Assembly (NCBI GenBank): GCA_010365135.1 | Contig: JAAFGY010000014.1 | Coordinates: 1 to 38,243 of the forward strand | DNA length: 38,243 nt | Direction: 5' to 3' | Source of the DNA: Flavobacterium sp. | GTDB lineage: Bacteria > Bacteroidota > Bacteroidia > Flavobacteriales > Flavobacteriaceae | The notes under the pieces: model-generated | What the model was told of the DNA's origin: nothing | Database searches by the model: none | The model's input: only the letters and a program-made list of their open reading frames with translations | Translations under genes and position numbers: made by a program | Part shown: positions 16,908 through 25,485 of the stretch, in pieces | Layout: every line of letters starts with the position of its first letter | Numbering within the stretch: the first letter of the stretch is position 1

Positions 16908-17915
16908 ATGTCGATAACTAAAAATGCACTCATACGATACCACGCTTTAGATAAATGTTTTAGCAATTTTGGACGCAAATTTTCGAATGAAGATTTGCTA
17001 AAAGCTTGTAATAATGCTCTTTATGATTACAATTTTACTAATGAAGGTATAAAGCGAAGACAGCTTTTTGAAGACATTAAGTTTATGGAAAGTTCGCAAG
17101 GTTGGGAAATTCCGTTGCAACGAAATAAAGAAGGTAGAAATGTATATTATCGGTATGAAACCAAAGATTTCACAATAAACAACCAGCCCATCAACGATTT
17201 TGAAATCGAAAAACTAAAATCGGCATTGTTGGTTTTATCTCGTTTCAAAGGAATGCCACAATTTGAATGGGTAAACGAATTGATTTTGAAACTGCAACAA
17301 GCCTTTGATATCGATAGTTCCAAAAAAGAAATCATCAGTTTTGATGCCAACGAATACCTGAAAAATATACATTTAATAGGCGATTTATTTAATGCGATTA
17401 TCTATCAAAAAGTATTGGAATTAGAATATCTTAAATTTGATAATCAAGACAGTAAAACCTTTGAATTTCACCCCTATTATCTCAAGCAATACAACAACCG
17501 TTGGTTTATAATTGGCAGGTTTCCTAAATATGAAAATCTAACTCATTTTGCATTGGACAGAATTGTTCAATTCAAAGAAATGAATGTTGAATATATTATT
17601 TCGACGATTGATTTTAATGAGTATTTTGAAGATGTCATTGGGATTTCAAAACCTAAAGGAGCTGTTATGGAAAAAGTAATTTTGTTGGCAACCAATACTT
17701 TAAAACCTTACATTATTACAAAACCCTTACACGGTTCTCAAAAGAAAATCAGTGAAGACCAGAACGGTTATTGCTTTTCACTCGATGTTTTTATCAATTT
17801 TGAATTAGAAAATTTGCTCCTTTCTTATGGCGAAACGCTTAAAATTATGGAGCCAAAATCGCTACAAGAAACTATTAAAAATCGGTTGCTTAAAAATTTA
17901 GAAAATTATCTTTAA
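16908..17915 (+). CDS. WYL-domain transcriptional regulator
   Basis: A 335-residue regulator of the WYL (YafY-like) type. Residues about 1-85 form a winged-helix-like DNA-binding part (RRQLFEDIKFMES). The WYL domain spans about 155-230 with the signature FHPYYLKQYNNRWFIIGR (W199, F200, R204) and the HFALDRIVQF strand with the conserved R. A C-terminal extension domain follows. WYL domains can bind nucleic acid or nucleotide ligands and control DNA-damage and phage-defence genes. The gene starts at ATG 16908, 96 bases from the divergent HIRAN gene. I infer that it regulates itself and that neighbour. Confidence 0.9.
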   Translation: MSITKNALIRYHALDKCFSNFGRKFSNEDLLKACNNALYDYNFTNEGIKRRQLFEDIKFMESSQGWEIPLQRNKEGRNVYYRYETKDFTINNQPINDFEIEKLKSALLVLSRFKGMPQFEWVNELILKLQQAFDIDSSKKEIISFDANEYLKNIHLIGDLFNAIIYQKVLELEYLKFDNQDSKTFEFHPYYLKQYNNRWFIIGRFPKYENLTHFALDRIVQFKEMNVEYIISTIDFNEYFEDVIGISKPKGAVMEKVILLATNTLKPYIITKPLHGSQKKISEDQNGYCFSLDVFINFELENLLLSYGETLKIMEPKSLQETIKNRLLKNLENYL

Positions 17916-17948
17916 TTTTTTATTTGTTTCACTTGCATCACTTTAAAT

Positions 17949-18054
17949 AATTATCCACTGCTTAAGCCGAGTGGAAAGATTATTTCACCACCGAAGCCAG
18001 AAAGGTGTTAGCTCTGGTTTGCGTAAGAAGGAAATCGCCATAACGGAGAATAAT
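17949..18054 (+). ncRNA. possible structured small RNA
   Basis: This stretch is clearly richer in G and C than the flanking spacer and has no reading frame. CCACT (17954-17958) pairs with AGTGG (17970-17974). CACC (17986-17989) pairs with GGTG (18004-18007), and CCAGA (17997-18001) pairs with TCTGG (18012-18016). The last two interleave, giving a pseudoknot. AATTAT near 17949 can pair with ATAATT near 18049 to close the structure. A weak -7-like TTTATTTG is at 17919-17926. It sits between the WYL gene and the fabG promoter. I do not recognise an RNA family; it is a candidate only. Confidence 0.4.
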
Positions 18055-18135
18055 TAAAAAGGAATAATAAGACATTTACAACTGTAGATTCAAAATTTTA
18101 AAAGCTTAGTTCGATACGGTTTTTTATAGAACAAA

Positions 18136-18166
18136 TTTTATAAAACGCTTAAATAATCTATATTTG
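18136..18166 (+). promoter_or_regulatory. promoter of fabG
   Basis: TTTT at 18136-18139 and TATATTTG at 18159-18166 are spaced by 19 bases. The leader to the ATG at 18201 is about 30 bases. Confidence 0.7.
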
Positions 18167-18200
18167 TAAAACAAAAAAATAATCACACTAATTTTAGAAT

Positions 18201-18947
18201 ATGAAATTACTCGAAGGAAAAGTAGCCATAATAACAGGCGCAAGTCGCGGAATTGGAAAAGGAATTGCAGAAGTTTTTGCTAAAAACGGTGCAAACGTTG
18301 CATTTACTTATAGTTCATCTGTCGAATCTGCTTTGGAATTGGAAAAAGAATTAAACGCAATAGGCATAAAAGCCAAAGGATATCAATCCAATGCTGCCGA
18401 TTTCAACGAAGCGCAAACTTTTGTGGATGCTGTTTTAGCCGAATTTGGAACTGTAGATATTTTAATAAACAACGCCGGAATTACCAAAGATAATTTACTA
18501 ATGCGAATGTCCGAAGCCGATTTTGACAATGTAATTGATGTGAATTTGAAATCCGTTTTTAATATGACAAAAGCCATTCAAAGAACTTTCTTGAAAAAAC
18601 GTGCTGGGTCAATCATCAATATGAGTAGTGTGGTAGGTATTCAAGGTAACGCTGGACAAACGAATTATGCTGCTTCAAAAGCGGGTGTTATTGGCTTTAC
18701 AAAATCAGTGGCGCTTGAATTGGGTTCCAGAAATATTCGCTGCAACGCCATCGCTCCCGGATTTATTGAAACTGAAATGACGGCCAAATTAAGCGAAGAC
18801 GTTGTGAAAGGTTGGACAGAAGGAGTTCCTTTGAAACGTGGTGGAACTACCGAAGACGTTGCCAATGCATGCCTTTTCTTGGCTTCGGATATGAGCACTT
18901 ATGTTACGGGACAAGTCTTGAATGTTTGTGGAGGAATGCTTACTTAA
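18201..18947 (+). CDS. fabG: 3-oxoacyl-ACP reductase
   Basis: A 248-residue short-chain dehydrogenase matching FabG, which reduces 3-oxoacyl-ACP with NADPH in fatty acid elongation. The cofactor site is TGASRGIGKG (12-20), the structural motif is NNAG (90-93), and the catalytic residues are S143, Y156 and K160 in MSSVVG and YAASK. PGFIETEMT and the C-terminal YVTGQVLNVCGGM are typical of FabG rather than other SDRs. It has its own promoter and stands apart from the other fatty acid genes in this window. The spacer to the next gene holds an imperfect palindrome. Confidence 0.95.
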   Translation: MKLLEGKVAIITGASRGIGKGIAEVFAKNGANVAFTYSSSVESALELEKELNAIGIKAKGYQSNAADFNEAQTFVDAVLAEFGTVDILINNAGITKDNLLMRMSEADFDNVIDVNLKSVFNMTKAIQRTFLKKRAGSIINMSSVVGIQGNAGQTNYAASKAGVIGFTKSVALELGSRNIRCNAIAPGFIETEMTAKLSEDVVKGWTEGVPLKRGGTTEDVANACLFLASDMSTYVTGQVLNVCGGMLT

Positions 18948-18958
18948 TATAATTGAAT

Positions 18959-19003
18959 GATTGAAAAATTTAAAAATTTAATGATTTTTGAGAGTTTTCA
19001 ATC
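18959..19003. repeat. palindromic repeat after fabG
   Basis: GATTGAAAA (18959-18967) pairs with TTTTCAATC (18995-19003), and the flanking ATTGAATG-like words extend the resemblance. It is AT-rich and non-coding, like the other spacer repeats in the window. Confidence 0.5.
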
Positions 19004-19031
19004 TTATTCATTGAATCTTTAAATTAAAAAA

Positions 19032-21059
19032 ATGACTACAAACGCCGTTCTATTACTATTACTTTCTCTAATAATAGCAAGCGGTTTGTCGTATTTTCAA
19101 TATTTTTACAAAGCCAAAACCAAGTCGAACGTGAACTTGATTTTGGCTTTTTTACGTTTTCTATCTCTTTTTGGGATTTTTATATTAGTAATTAATCCCA
19201 TAATTACTAGAAAAACGCTAGAAATCATCAAGACACCTTTGCCAATTGTGGTCGATAATTCAAGTTCCATTGTCGATTTGAAAGCCAACGAAATGGGATT
19301 AGAGTTGTATAAAAAATTGAGTGAAAACAAAGCTTTACAAGAAAAATTCGATGTTCAATCCTATCGCTTTGACAGTGATTTTCAGCAATCAGACGAATTT
19401 GATTTTAAAGGAACTCAAACCAATTTGGACGAAGTTGCCAAAAGCCTAAAAAGCATTTATAAAAACACCCGTTTCCCAACGATTTTAATTACCGACGGTA
19501 ACCAAACTACGGGGAATGATTACGTTTATTCTTTTGATGCTACTAACAAAGTTTATCCCTTGGTTGTTGGCGATACAACGAAATTATTGGATTTGAAAGT
19601 GGTTCAACTGAACGTCAATAAATATGCTTTTCAAAAAAATAAATTCCCAGTGGAAGTTTTTTTACAGTATTCTGGAAACAAAAATGTAAAAGCTAATTTT
19701 AGTATTTCACAAGGAAATTCAGTGTTGAGTAAGCAAAGTGTTTCTTTTTCGCCATCCAAAAAATCGATGATTTTAAGCGTGCTTCTTCCTGCCAATAAAG
19801 TAGGTTTGCAAGTTTTCAAAGCTACTATTTCTTCCACAGAAAAAGAGAAAAATAGTTATAATAACACCAAGAACTTTGCTGTTGAAATTATTGATCAAAA
19901 GACAAATGTGGCTATAGTTTCGGCAATAGATCACCCTGATATTGGCGCTTTGAAGCGAGCTATTGAATCTAATGCACAACGAAAAGTAACAATAGTTAAA
20001 CCTAATTTAGTCAATTCGTTACAAGATTATAACATTTTAATTTTATACCAGCCTACAGCCGAATTCAAGTCGGTTTTTGAGAAAAATAAATTAGCTGGAA
20101 TCAATACTTTTATTGTCACGGGAACTAACACCGATTTCAATTTTTTGAACCAACAACAAAGCAATTTGACATTCAAAATGAGCGGTCAAAAAGAAGATTA
20201 TTTAGCTGAATTCAATTCGCAATTTAATCTTTTTGCGATTGAAAATTTAGGTTTTGAAAACTTTTCCCCGTTGCAAAATGCTTTTGGAACAGTAACTACT
20301 AACGGAACTGTTTCGACTTTGCTTTCGTCAAAAATTAGAACTATAGAAACCAATTCGCCTTTATTGGCTTTTGCCGAAAATCAAGGAAAGCGTTCGGCTT
20401 TTCTTTTGGGAGAAAATATATGGAAATGGCGTTTGCAAAGTCACGTAGACAATCACTCTTTCGAAAAATTTGATCTATTCGTGGACAAAATTATTCAATT
20501 TTTGGCATCAAATGCTTCTAAAAAATCATTGGTGGTGAATCACGAAAGTTTTTACAATTCTGGTGAAGCGATCGAGATTTCGGCTTCTTACTTCAATAAA
20601 AATTACGAATTTGACGAAAAGGCTCGTTTGACAATCTCGGTATCCAATATCAAAACGAAGCAAACCAAAAACTACGATTTATTGAAAGGGAATAATTCTT
20701 ATAAAGTCAATCTTGACGGGCTTTCTGCCGGCGCTTATGATTTTTCGGTAAAAGAATTAAATTCAAAAACGAGTCATTCTGGTCATTTTGAAATTTTGGA
20801 TTTTGATATAGAAAAACAATTTGTCAATCCTGATGTGGGTAAATTGTCACAGTTAGCCACACAAACTCAAGGCAAAGTTTATTATCCAAACCAAGTAGAC
20901 GCTTTGATACAGACACTTTTGGAAAGCGAAAATTACAAAGCTGTTCAAAAAGAAATTGTTAGCAAAACACCTTTGATTGATTGGGTTTGGTTACTGGTTT
21001 TAATAGCCACAACATTGACTTCCGAGTGGTTTTTGAGAAAATACAACGGAATGTTGTGA
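19032..21059 (+). CDS. VWA-domain membrane protein
   Basis: A 675-residue inner-membrane protein. Two N-terminal membrane segments (about 4-22 and 34-54) are followed by a von Willebrand factor A-like domain. Its metal-ion site DxSxS is seen as VVDNSSSI (D75, S77, S79), and ILITDGNQTTG follows. The middle (about 190-280) looks like Ig-type beta domains, and a class I amidotransferase-like region may follow (VAIVSAIDHPDIGALKRAI). A last membrane helix lies near 645-667 before a short basic tail. This order is typical of large Bacteroidota proteins related to BatA-type VWA proteins. The function is unknown. The gene follows fabG by 84 bases, on the same strand. Confidence 0.8.
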   Translation: MTTNAVLLLLLSLIIASGLSYFQYFYKAKTKSNVNLILAFLRFLSLFGIFILVINPIITRKTLEIIKTPLPIVVDNSSSIVDLKANEMGLELYKKLSENKALQEKFDVQSYRFDSDFQQSDEFDFKGTQTNLDEVAKSLKSIYKNTRFPTILITDGNQTTGNDYVYSFDATNKVYPLVVGDTTKLLDLKVVQLNVNKYAFQKNKFPVEVFLQYSGNKNVKANFSISQGNSVLSKQSVSFSPSKKSMILSVLLPANKVGLQVFKATISSTEKEKNSYNNTKNFAVEIIDQKTNVAIVSAIDHPDIGALKRAIESNAQRKVTIVKPNLVNSLQDYNILILYQPTAEFKSVFEKNKLAGINTFIVTGTNTDFNFLNQQQSNLTFKMSGQKEDYLAEFNSQFNLFAIENLGFENFSPLQNAFGTVTTNGTVSTLLSSKIRTIETNSPLLAFAENQGKRSAFLLGENIWKWRLQSHVDNHSFEKFDLFVDKIIQFLASNASKKSLVVNHESFYNSGEAIEISASYFNKNYEFDEKARLTISVSNIKTKQTKNYDLLKGNNSYKVNLDGLSAGAYDFSVKELNSKTSHSGHFEILDFDIEKQFVNPDVGKLSQLATQTQGKVYYPNQVDALIQTLLESENYKAVQKEIVSKTPLIDWVWLLVLIATTLTSEWFLRKYNGML

Positions 21060-21172
21060 TAAAAAATCCCGTCCTATAAAACACAAAATTATAGCTTTTA
21101 GACTCAAAGTATTCTTCAAAGTTGCAATAGATTGAGCTTAACAAAAGCAGCGCAGGAATTATTTATTGACCG

Positions 21173-21901
21173 TTAATGGAAAGTTCTCCTTTTAATTAAA
21201 TGAAATTTTAAACGCAAATAATCGTACCATTGCGCAATCAAGAGGAAAAAAGCAGCGACAAAAAGAGTTTTTATTTCCAGAAACTGGTAAATAATTCCTC
21301 CGGAAAAACATCCCATAAAAAAGAATGATATTATCGATAATCGCAAAAATATGCTTGTTTTTAATTTTTTTACTTCTTCCGCTTTCGTATAAAAAAACAA
21401 TTGTGATAATTCTATTCCCAAATCAGTGAAAAGTCCGGTTAAGTGTGTTGTTCGAACGGTCGATTTCGAAATATTGGTTACCAGAGAATTCTGGATTCCC
21501 ATTGCAAAAAGCAGCAAAAAGGCAGTTAATTTTCCTTCTAAAGTAATCATACTGTATTGTCCACCAAAAAAACCAACCGCAAGTAAAATCAACATTTCTA
21601 ATGTAATAGGAATAATATGTGAGAATTCCGGTTTTTTTTTAGTGACTAATTCCTCCAAAAAACTCGAAGTAAAAGAACCAATGAGAAAAAAGATAGTGAA
21701 TAAAAAAAAAGTAAATGCGGTAGTATAATCGTGTCTCATTATCTCTTCGGCAAAAAAAGCAAAATGACCCGTTAAGTTTGTGGTCAATGTTTTTATAGCT
21801 AAAACTCCAGTAATATTCACTAATCCTGCAACAAATGACAACAAGGTTGCCAGTCTTAAATCTTGTGCAAAAGCCCTGATTTTCCCTTTATGTCGGAACA
21901 T
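21173..21901 (-). CDS. YoaK/DUF1275-family membrane protein
   Basis: A 242-residue membrane protein with about six hydrophobic segments. The family features of DUF1275 (YoaK) are present: SFVAGLVNITGVLAI near the N terminus, TNLTGHFA, the central FAMGIQNSLV and the following STVRTTHLTGLFTDLG. The role of this family is unknown; transport is often guessed. The -7 element TATTTTTG on the minus strand at 21909-21916 lies only about seven bases from the ATG, so the transcript is probably leaderless or nearly so. It faces the VWA gene tail-to-tail with a short gap and no obvious terminator. Confidence 0.88.
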   Translation of the reverse strand: MFRHKGKIRAFAQDLRLATLLSFVAGLVNITGVLAIKTLTTNLTGHFAFFAEEIMRHDYTTAFTFFLFTIFFLIGSFTSSFLEELVTKKKPEFSHIIPITLEMLILLAVGFFGGQYSMITLEGKLTAFLLLFAMGIQNSLVTNISKSTVRTTHLTGLFTDLGIELSQLFFYTKAEEVKKLKTSIFLRLSIISFFFMGCFSGGIIYQFLEIKTLFVAAFFLLIAQWYDYLRLKFHLIKRRTFH

Positions 21902-22202
21902 TTTTTTGCAAAAATAAAGAATTTGAAATGATAAAACTCAGGATACTGCAATTTCCTTCGTTAAAATTAATGTTTGCTTAAAACTTTATTATCAGGTAAT
22001 GAGTCATAATAAAAACAATATTTTTACAATAACGTGAATACATTTTCTAAATTTACAATATTACACTTCAAATTATGATTTATCTACGCTTAATGCCAAT
22101 GAATATGAATATGGCATAAATTATCCTGATATTTTTACAAATGTCAATATTCAGAAATTTGGCTTGAAAAACATTGATTAGATTTAAATTTGCCCAACAA
22201 TA
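21902..22202. other. intergenic control region of 301 bases
   Basis: No gene is seen here. The left end holds the YoaK-gene promoter (minus strand). The right end holds a promoter for the response regulator: TTTG 22158-22161 and TAAATTTG 22185-22192, with a 23-base spacer, giving a leader of only a few bases. Between them is the inverted repeat ATGCCA (22093-22098) / TGGCAT (22112-22117), a possible binding site lying upstream of the two-component promoter. The rest is AT-rich without clear structure. Confidence 0.6.
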
Positions 22203-22874
22203 ATGAGAATATTAATAGTAGAAGACGAAGCCGGAATTGTTCAATTTCTCCAACAAGGTTTGGAGGAAGAAGGATATGAAATTGCCACAGCTTCTGATGG
22301 TTTAATAGGATTGGAAGTAGCTCAGAAAGAAAATTTTGATCTAATTCTCCTAGATTGGTTGATGCCAAAAATGAACGGTTTGGAAGTTTGCAAAACGATT
22401 AGAACAAAAAATAAAAGTACACCAATAATTTTTCTCACGGCCAAAGATACGGTTCAAGATACCATAGAAGGGTTGAAGGCTGGTGCAAATGATTATATCA
22501 AAAAACCTTTTAGTTTTGATGAATTAGTTGAGCGCATAAAAATTCATTTTAGAAACCAAAATGAAATAGAAATCCTCAATCTTGGAACAATTGAAATAAA
22601 TCTTTCAAAATACATAGTTACAGTCGCTGGAAATGAAGTGAGTTTGACCCAACGTGAGTTCGAATTACTTTGTTATTTAGTGCGAAACAAAGGAAAAGTA
22701 TGTACAAGAACACAAATTATTCAAGATGTTTGGAACATTCATTTTGATTATGACACGGGTGTTATTGATGTTTTTATTAATGGAATTCGAAAAAAACTCA
22801 ATTTAAAAATTGAAGAAGATTACATAAAAACCATTCGGGGAGTAGGTTACATTGCTAATGATTCAAATTTATGA
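22203..22874 (+). CDS. OmpR/PhoB-type response regulator
   Basis: A 223-residue two-component regulator. The receiver domain (1-115) has the acidic pair E7-D8, the phospho-acceptor D51 in LILLDWLMPKMNG, and the conserved T and K in FLTAKDT and DYIKKPFS. The winged-helix DNA-binding domain (about 125-220) shows LTQREFELLCYLVRNKGKV and the wing IRGVGYIA. The gene overlaps the sensor kinase by four bases (ATGA). The pair resembles CusR/CusS-type metal or envelope stress systems. Since a ferritin-VIT gene follows, control of iron or metal export is a reasonable inference, but the ligand is unknown. Confidence 0.95.
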   Translation: MRILIVEDEAGIVQFLQQGLEEEGYEIATASDGLIGLEVAQKENFDLILLDWLMPKMNGLEVCKTIRTKNKSTPIIFLTAKDTVQDTIEGLKAGANDYIKKPFSFDELVERIKIHFRNQNEIEILNLGTIEINLSKYIVTVAGNEVSLTQREFELLCYLVRNKGKVCTRTQIIQDVWNIHFDYDTGVIDVFINGIRKKLNLKIEEDYIKTIRGVGYIANDSNL

Positions 22875-24250
22875 ATAAACTTTCCTTTAGAAATAGAATT
22901 GCTTTCCACTATATTATTACCACAGGATTACTGATATTTGTGGTGTTTTTTGGTATTTTTTTGATTGTGAAATTCAGTGTTTTCAGTCACATTAACGAGG
23001 ATATTAAAAGTGAAGTAGCCAAACATTTATCCGAAATTGAAATCAAAGGTAGCCATATCGGACTTACCCACGATGAGGAATGGCTGGAAAGAGAGCATAA
23101 TGCGGTCGCCGTAAATCCCGTTTTTGTCCAATTCTATGACAAGAATGGTAATCTTGAAGAAAAATCTCCAAATTTAAAGATTCACCGACTCATTTTTAAT
23201 CCACAAGCTAAAGATTATGATTTTTACGACACTCAATTAGTGACTAAATCCATACGCCAAATTCAAGTTCCAATATATCAAAATTCGGTTAAAAAAGGAT
23301 ATTTATTGGTTGCCATGTCCTTAGAAGATGCAAAAATGGTGCTCAATAATTTGTCTGAAATACTAATTATTTCCTATCCATTAATTTTATTTTTGTTATT
23401 CATAATCGCCAGATTAATCGCTGGAAGAAGCATAAAACCGATAAGTTCTATAATTGAAACTTCGAATAGAATTACAAAAGACAACCTAAAATCTCGAATT
23501 CCATTGCCTCAAAATCAAGACGAATTATACACACTTTCGCAAACTATCAATAATTTATTAGACCGAGTTGAAAACACTATTGAACGCGAAAAACAATTCA
23601 CTTCTTATGCTTCTCATGAACTAAGAACGCCTTTGACAATAATCAAAGGAACATTGGAAGTTCTAATCCGAAAGCCAAGAAATCAAGAGGAATATCAAGA
23701 AAAAATAAATTTTTGTGTAAACGAAGTAAACAGGCTCAACCATTTGGTCGATCAATTGCTTTTATTGGCACGATTCGAAAACCAGAAACAAGGTGTAAAA
23801 ATTGAAAGCACCTATCTGAATGCCGTAATCTTAGATACGATTTCGCAATATTCAAGCATTATAAAATCAAAAAATATTCAAATCACAAATAATTTTGCCA
23901 AAGATTTTTATGTAAAAAGTGACAGTTATTTGTTGGCTATAATCATCAACAATTTGATTTCGAATGCCTTAAAATATTCGAACGAAAAAAGTCAAATTTC
24001 GATCTCAATTTCTGAAAAAAAGGGAGTTGTAGAATGTTCCATTTCTGATTATGGAATTGGAATTTCAGCCGAAGATTCGCAAAAAATATTCGACCAGTTT
24101 TATCGTTCAAAAGCTATAGAATATTCTGAAATCAAAGGAACAGGACTTGGTTTATCGATTGTAAAAAAATTATGCGAAATACTTTCTATAGAAACAAAAA
24201 TTACAAGTCAGGAAAATATTGGCACTACAGTAAATTTAATTTTCCAATGA
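22871..24250 (+). CDS. sensor histidine kinase (CusS-like layout)
   Basis: A 459-residue membrane sensor kinase paired with the preceding regulator (4-base overlap). TM1 is at about 13-34 and TM2 at about 162-183, flanking a periplasmic sensor of some 125 residues with several acidic and His residues (SHIGLTHDEEWLEREH). A HAMP domain follows (182-235). The H box is SYASHELRTPL with the phospho-acceptor H249. N box NNLISNALKYS, G1 DYGIGIS and G2 GTGLGLSIVKKL are complete, so the kinase should be active. The His- and Glu-rich sensor stretch would suit metal binding, which is inference. Confidence 0.94.
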   Translation: MNKLSFRNRIAFHYIITTGLLIFVVFFGIFLIVKFSVFSHINEDIKSEVAKHLSEIEIKGSHIGLTHDEEWLEREHNAVAVNPVFVQFYDKNGNLEEKSPNLKIHRLIFNPQAKDYDFYDTQLVTKSIRQIQVPIYQNSVKKGYLLVAMSLEDAKMVLNNLSEILIISYPLILFLLFIIARLIAGRSIKPISSIIETSNRITKDNLKSRIPLPQNQDELYTLSQTINNLLDRVENTIEREKQFTSYASHELRTPLTIIKGTLEVLIRKPRNQEEYQEKINFCVNEVNRLNHLVDQLLLLARFENQKQGVKIESTYLNAVILDTISQYSSIIKSKNIQITNNFAKDFYVKSDSYLLAIIINNLISNALKYSNEKSQISISISEKKGVVECSISDYGIGISAEDSQKIFDQFYRSKAIEYSEIKGTGLGLSIVKKLCEILSIETKITSQENIGTTVNLIFQ

Positions 24251-24294
24251 AAATTCTTAAGTAACTATTAAGTCCCAAAAAAGAAATTAAATCA

Positions 24295-24302
24295 TAACTT
24301 TG
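24295..24302 (+). promoter_or_regulatory. promoter -7 element of the ferritin-VIT gene
   Basis: TAACTTTG matches TAnnTTTG. It includes the TTG at 24300-24302 that would otherwise look like a start codon, so the real start must be the ATG at 24318. Confidence 0.65.
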
Positions 24303-24317
24303 TTAAAAAATAAGTTC

Positions 24318-25436
24318 ATGGATTTAAATAAATTAAAAGGACAACTACAAACCGAAGTCGATACAGCCTTTTTATACGACAGTATTGCAGCCATACAATC
24401 TGATGAAAATTTAACACGTGTTTTGCAAAGTTTGGCCAAAATAGAAAAAGGTCATGCTAAACACATGCTTGATAAAGTCAGGGAATTTGAATCTAATCAC
24501 GCCATGCCTTCGCCATCATCAAGAGCTAAATTTCAATTGAAATTAGGGAAACTTTTTGGGTACAATTCCATTATAAGCAGTTTGTCGAATGTTGAAAAAC
24601 AATTTGCTGTAAACGCTATCAAAAACAAAATCGAAAAAGGGGAGAAGCCCAACGGTTTCGAACACAATCACCTTAATATTATTGAAGCGGTAAACAATAA
24701 TGCAGCGCTAAATGTTTCGGGTGGATTGTTATCCAAATTCGAAAGTCGCCATAAATCTGTTGGAGGAAATGCGTTGCGTGCTGCCGTTTTAGGTTCAAAT
24801 GACGGTTTAGTTTCCAATATGAGTTTGGTTATGGGAGTTGCTGGAGCCGCAGTTTCTAACAATACAATTTTATTGACGGGAATTGCTGGTCTTATGGCTG
24901 GAGCAATTTCGATGGCTTTGGGCGAATGGCTTTCAGTCCAAAGTTCGAGAGAATTAAACCAACGCCAAATAGATTTGGAAACCGAAGAACTAGAAGCATC
25001 GCCAGAAGAGGAAAAAAAGGAATTGGTGTTACTCTATCAAGCCAAAGGAATGAATGCTGTTGAAGCTCAAAAATTGGCCGACAAAGCCTTTGAAAACCCC
25101 GAAACTGCGATTGATGCGATTATTACCGAAGAATTAGGAATCGACAAGGAAGAATTGGGAGGTTCCGCTTGGGAAGCCGCCATTGCTTCTTTCATACTTT
25201 TTGCCATTGGAGCCATTATTCCGTTGTATCCTTTTATGATTTTGGATGGAAAAAACGCCATTTTATTGAGTATTGCGAGTAGTGTTGTAGGGCTTTTTGG
25301 CATTGGCTCAGCCATCACATTATTGACAGGAAAAAGTATTATGTTCTCTGGAATGAGACAAGTTGCTTTTGGATTGGCAGCAGCAGCAATAACTTATGGA
25401 ATAGGAACCTTAATTGGAGTTTCATTGGCAGGATAA
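24318..25436 (+). CDS. ferritin-like/VIT iron transporter fusion
   Basis: A 372-residue two-domain membrane protein. The N-terminal part (1-130) is a ferritin/erythrin-like helical bundle with TEVDTAFLYDSIA (E13), KIEKGHAKHML (E43, H46) and NVEKQF (E93) as di-iron ligands. The C-terminal part (about 150-372) is a VIT1/CCC1-type transporter, with RAAVLGSNDGLVSN and MALGEWLSVQSSREL plus about five membrane helices. This design matches MbfA-type membrane ferritins, which export ferrous iron or manganese across the inner membrane. ATG 24318 is chosen because the upstream TTG lies in the promoter. It follows the two-component pair by 67 bases, suggesting that the pair may control it. Confidence 0.88.
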   Translation: MDLNKLKGQLQTEVDTAFLYDSIAAIQSDENLTRVLQSLAKIEKGHAKHMLDKVREFESNHAMPSPSSRAKFQLKLGKLFGYNSIISSLSNVEKQFAVNAIKNKIEKGEKPNGFEHNHLNIIEAVNNNAALNVSGGLLSKFESRHKSVGGNALRAAVLGSNDGLVSNMSLVMGVAGAAVSNNTILLTGIAGLMAGAISMALGEWLSVQSSRELNQRQIDLETEELEASPEEEKKELVLLYQAKGMNAVEAQKLADKAFENPETAIDAIITEELGIDKEELGGSAWEAAIASFILFAIGAIIPLYPFMILDGKNAILLSIASSVVGLFGIGSAITLLTGKSIMFSGMRQVAFGLAAAAITYGIGTLIGVSLAG

Positions 25437-25485
25437 ATAGTAATCGATAACACAAACAATAAGCTTTTAACTTAAAACAAAAATC

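Noticed and set aside
17961..17985. tRNA-like D-arm (GCCGAGTGGAAAG)
   Set aside because: No acceptor stem, T-loop TTCNA or anticodon stem can be drawn around it.
17949..18054. Cobalamin or TPP riboswitch
   Set aside because: The conserved core words of those riboswitches are absent, and the independent fabG promoter lies downstream of the segment.
24300..24317. TTG start of the ferritin-VIT gene
   Set aside because: The TTG is the last part of the -7 element TAACTTTG (24295-24302), so it cannot be translated from that promoter.
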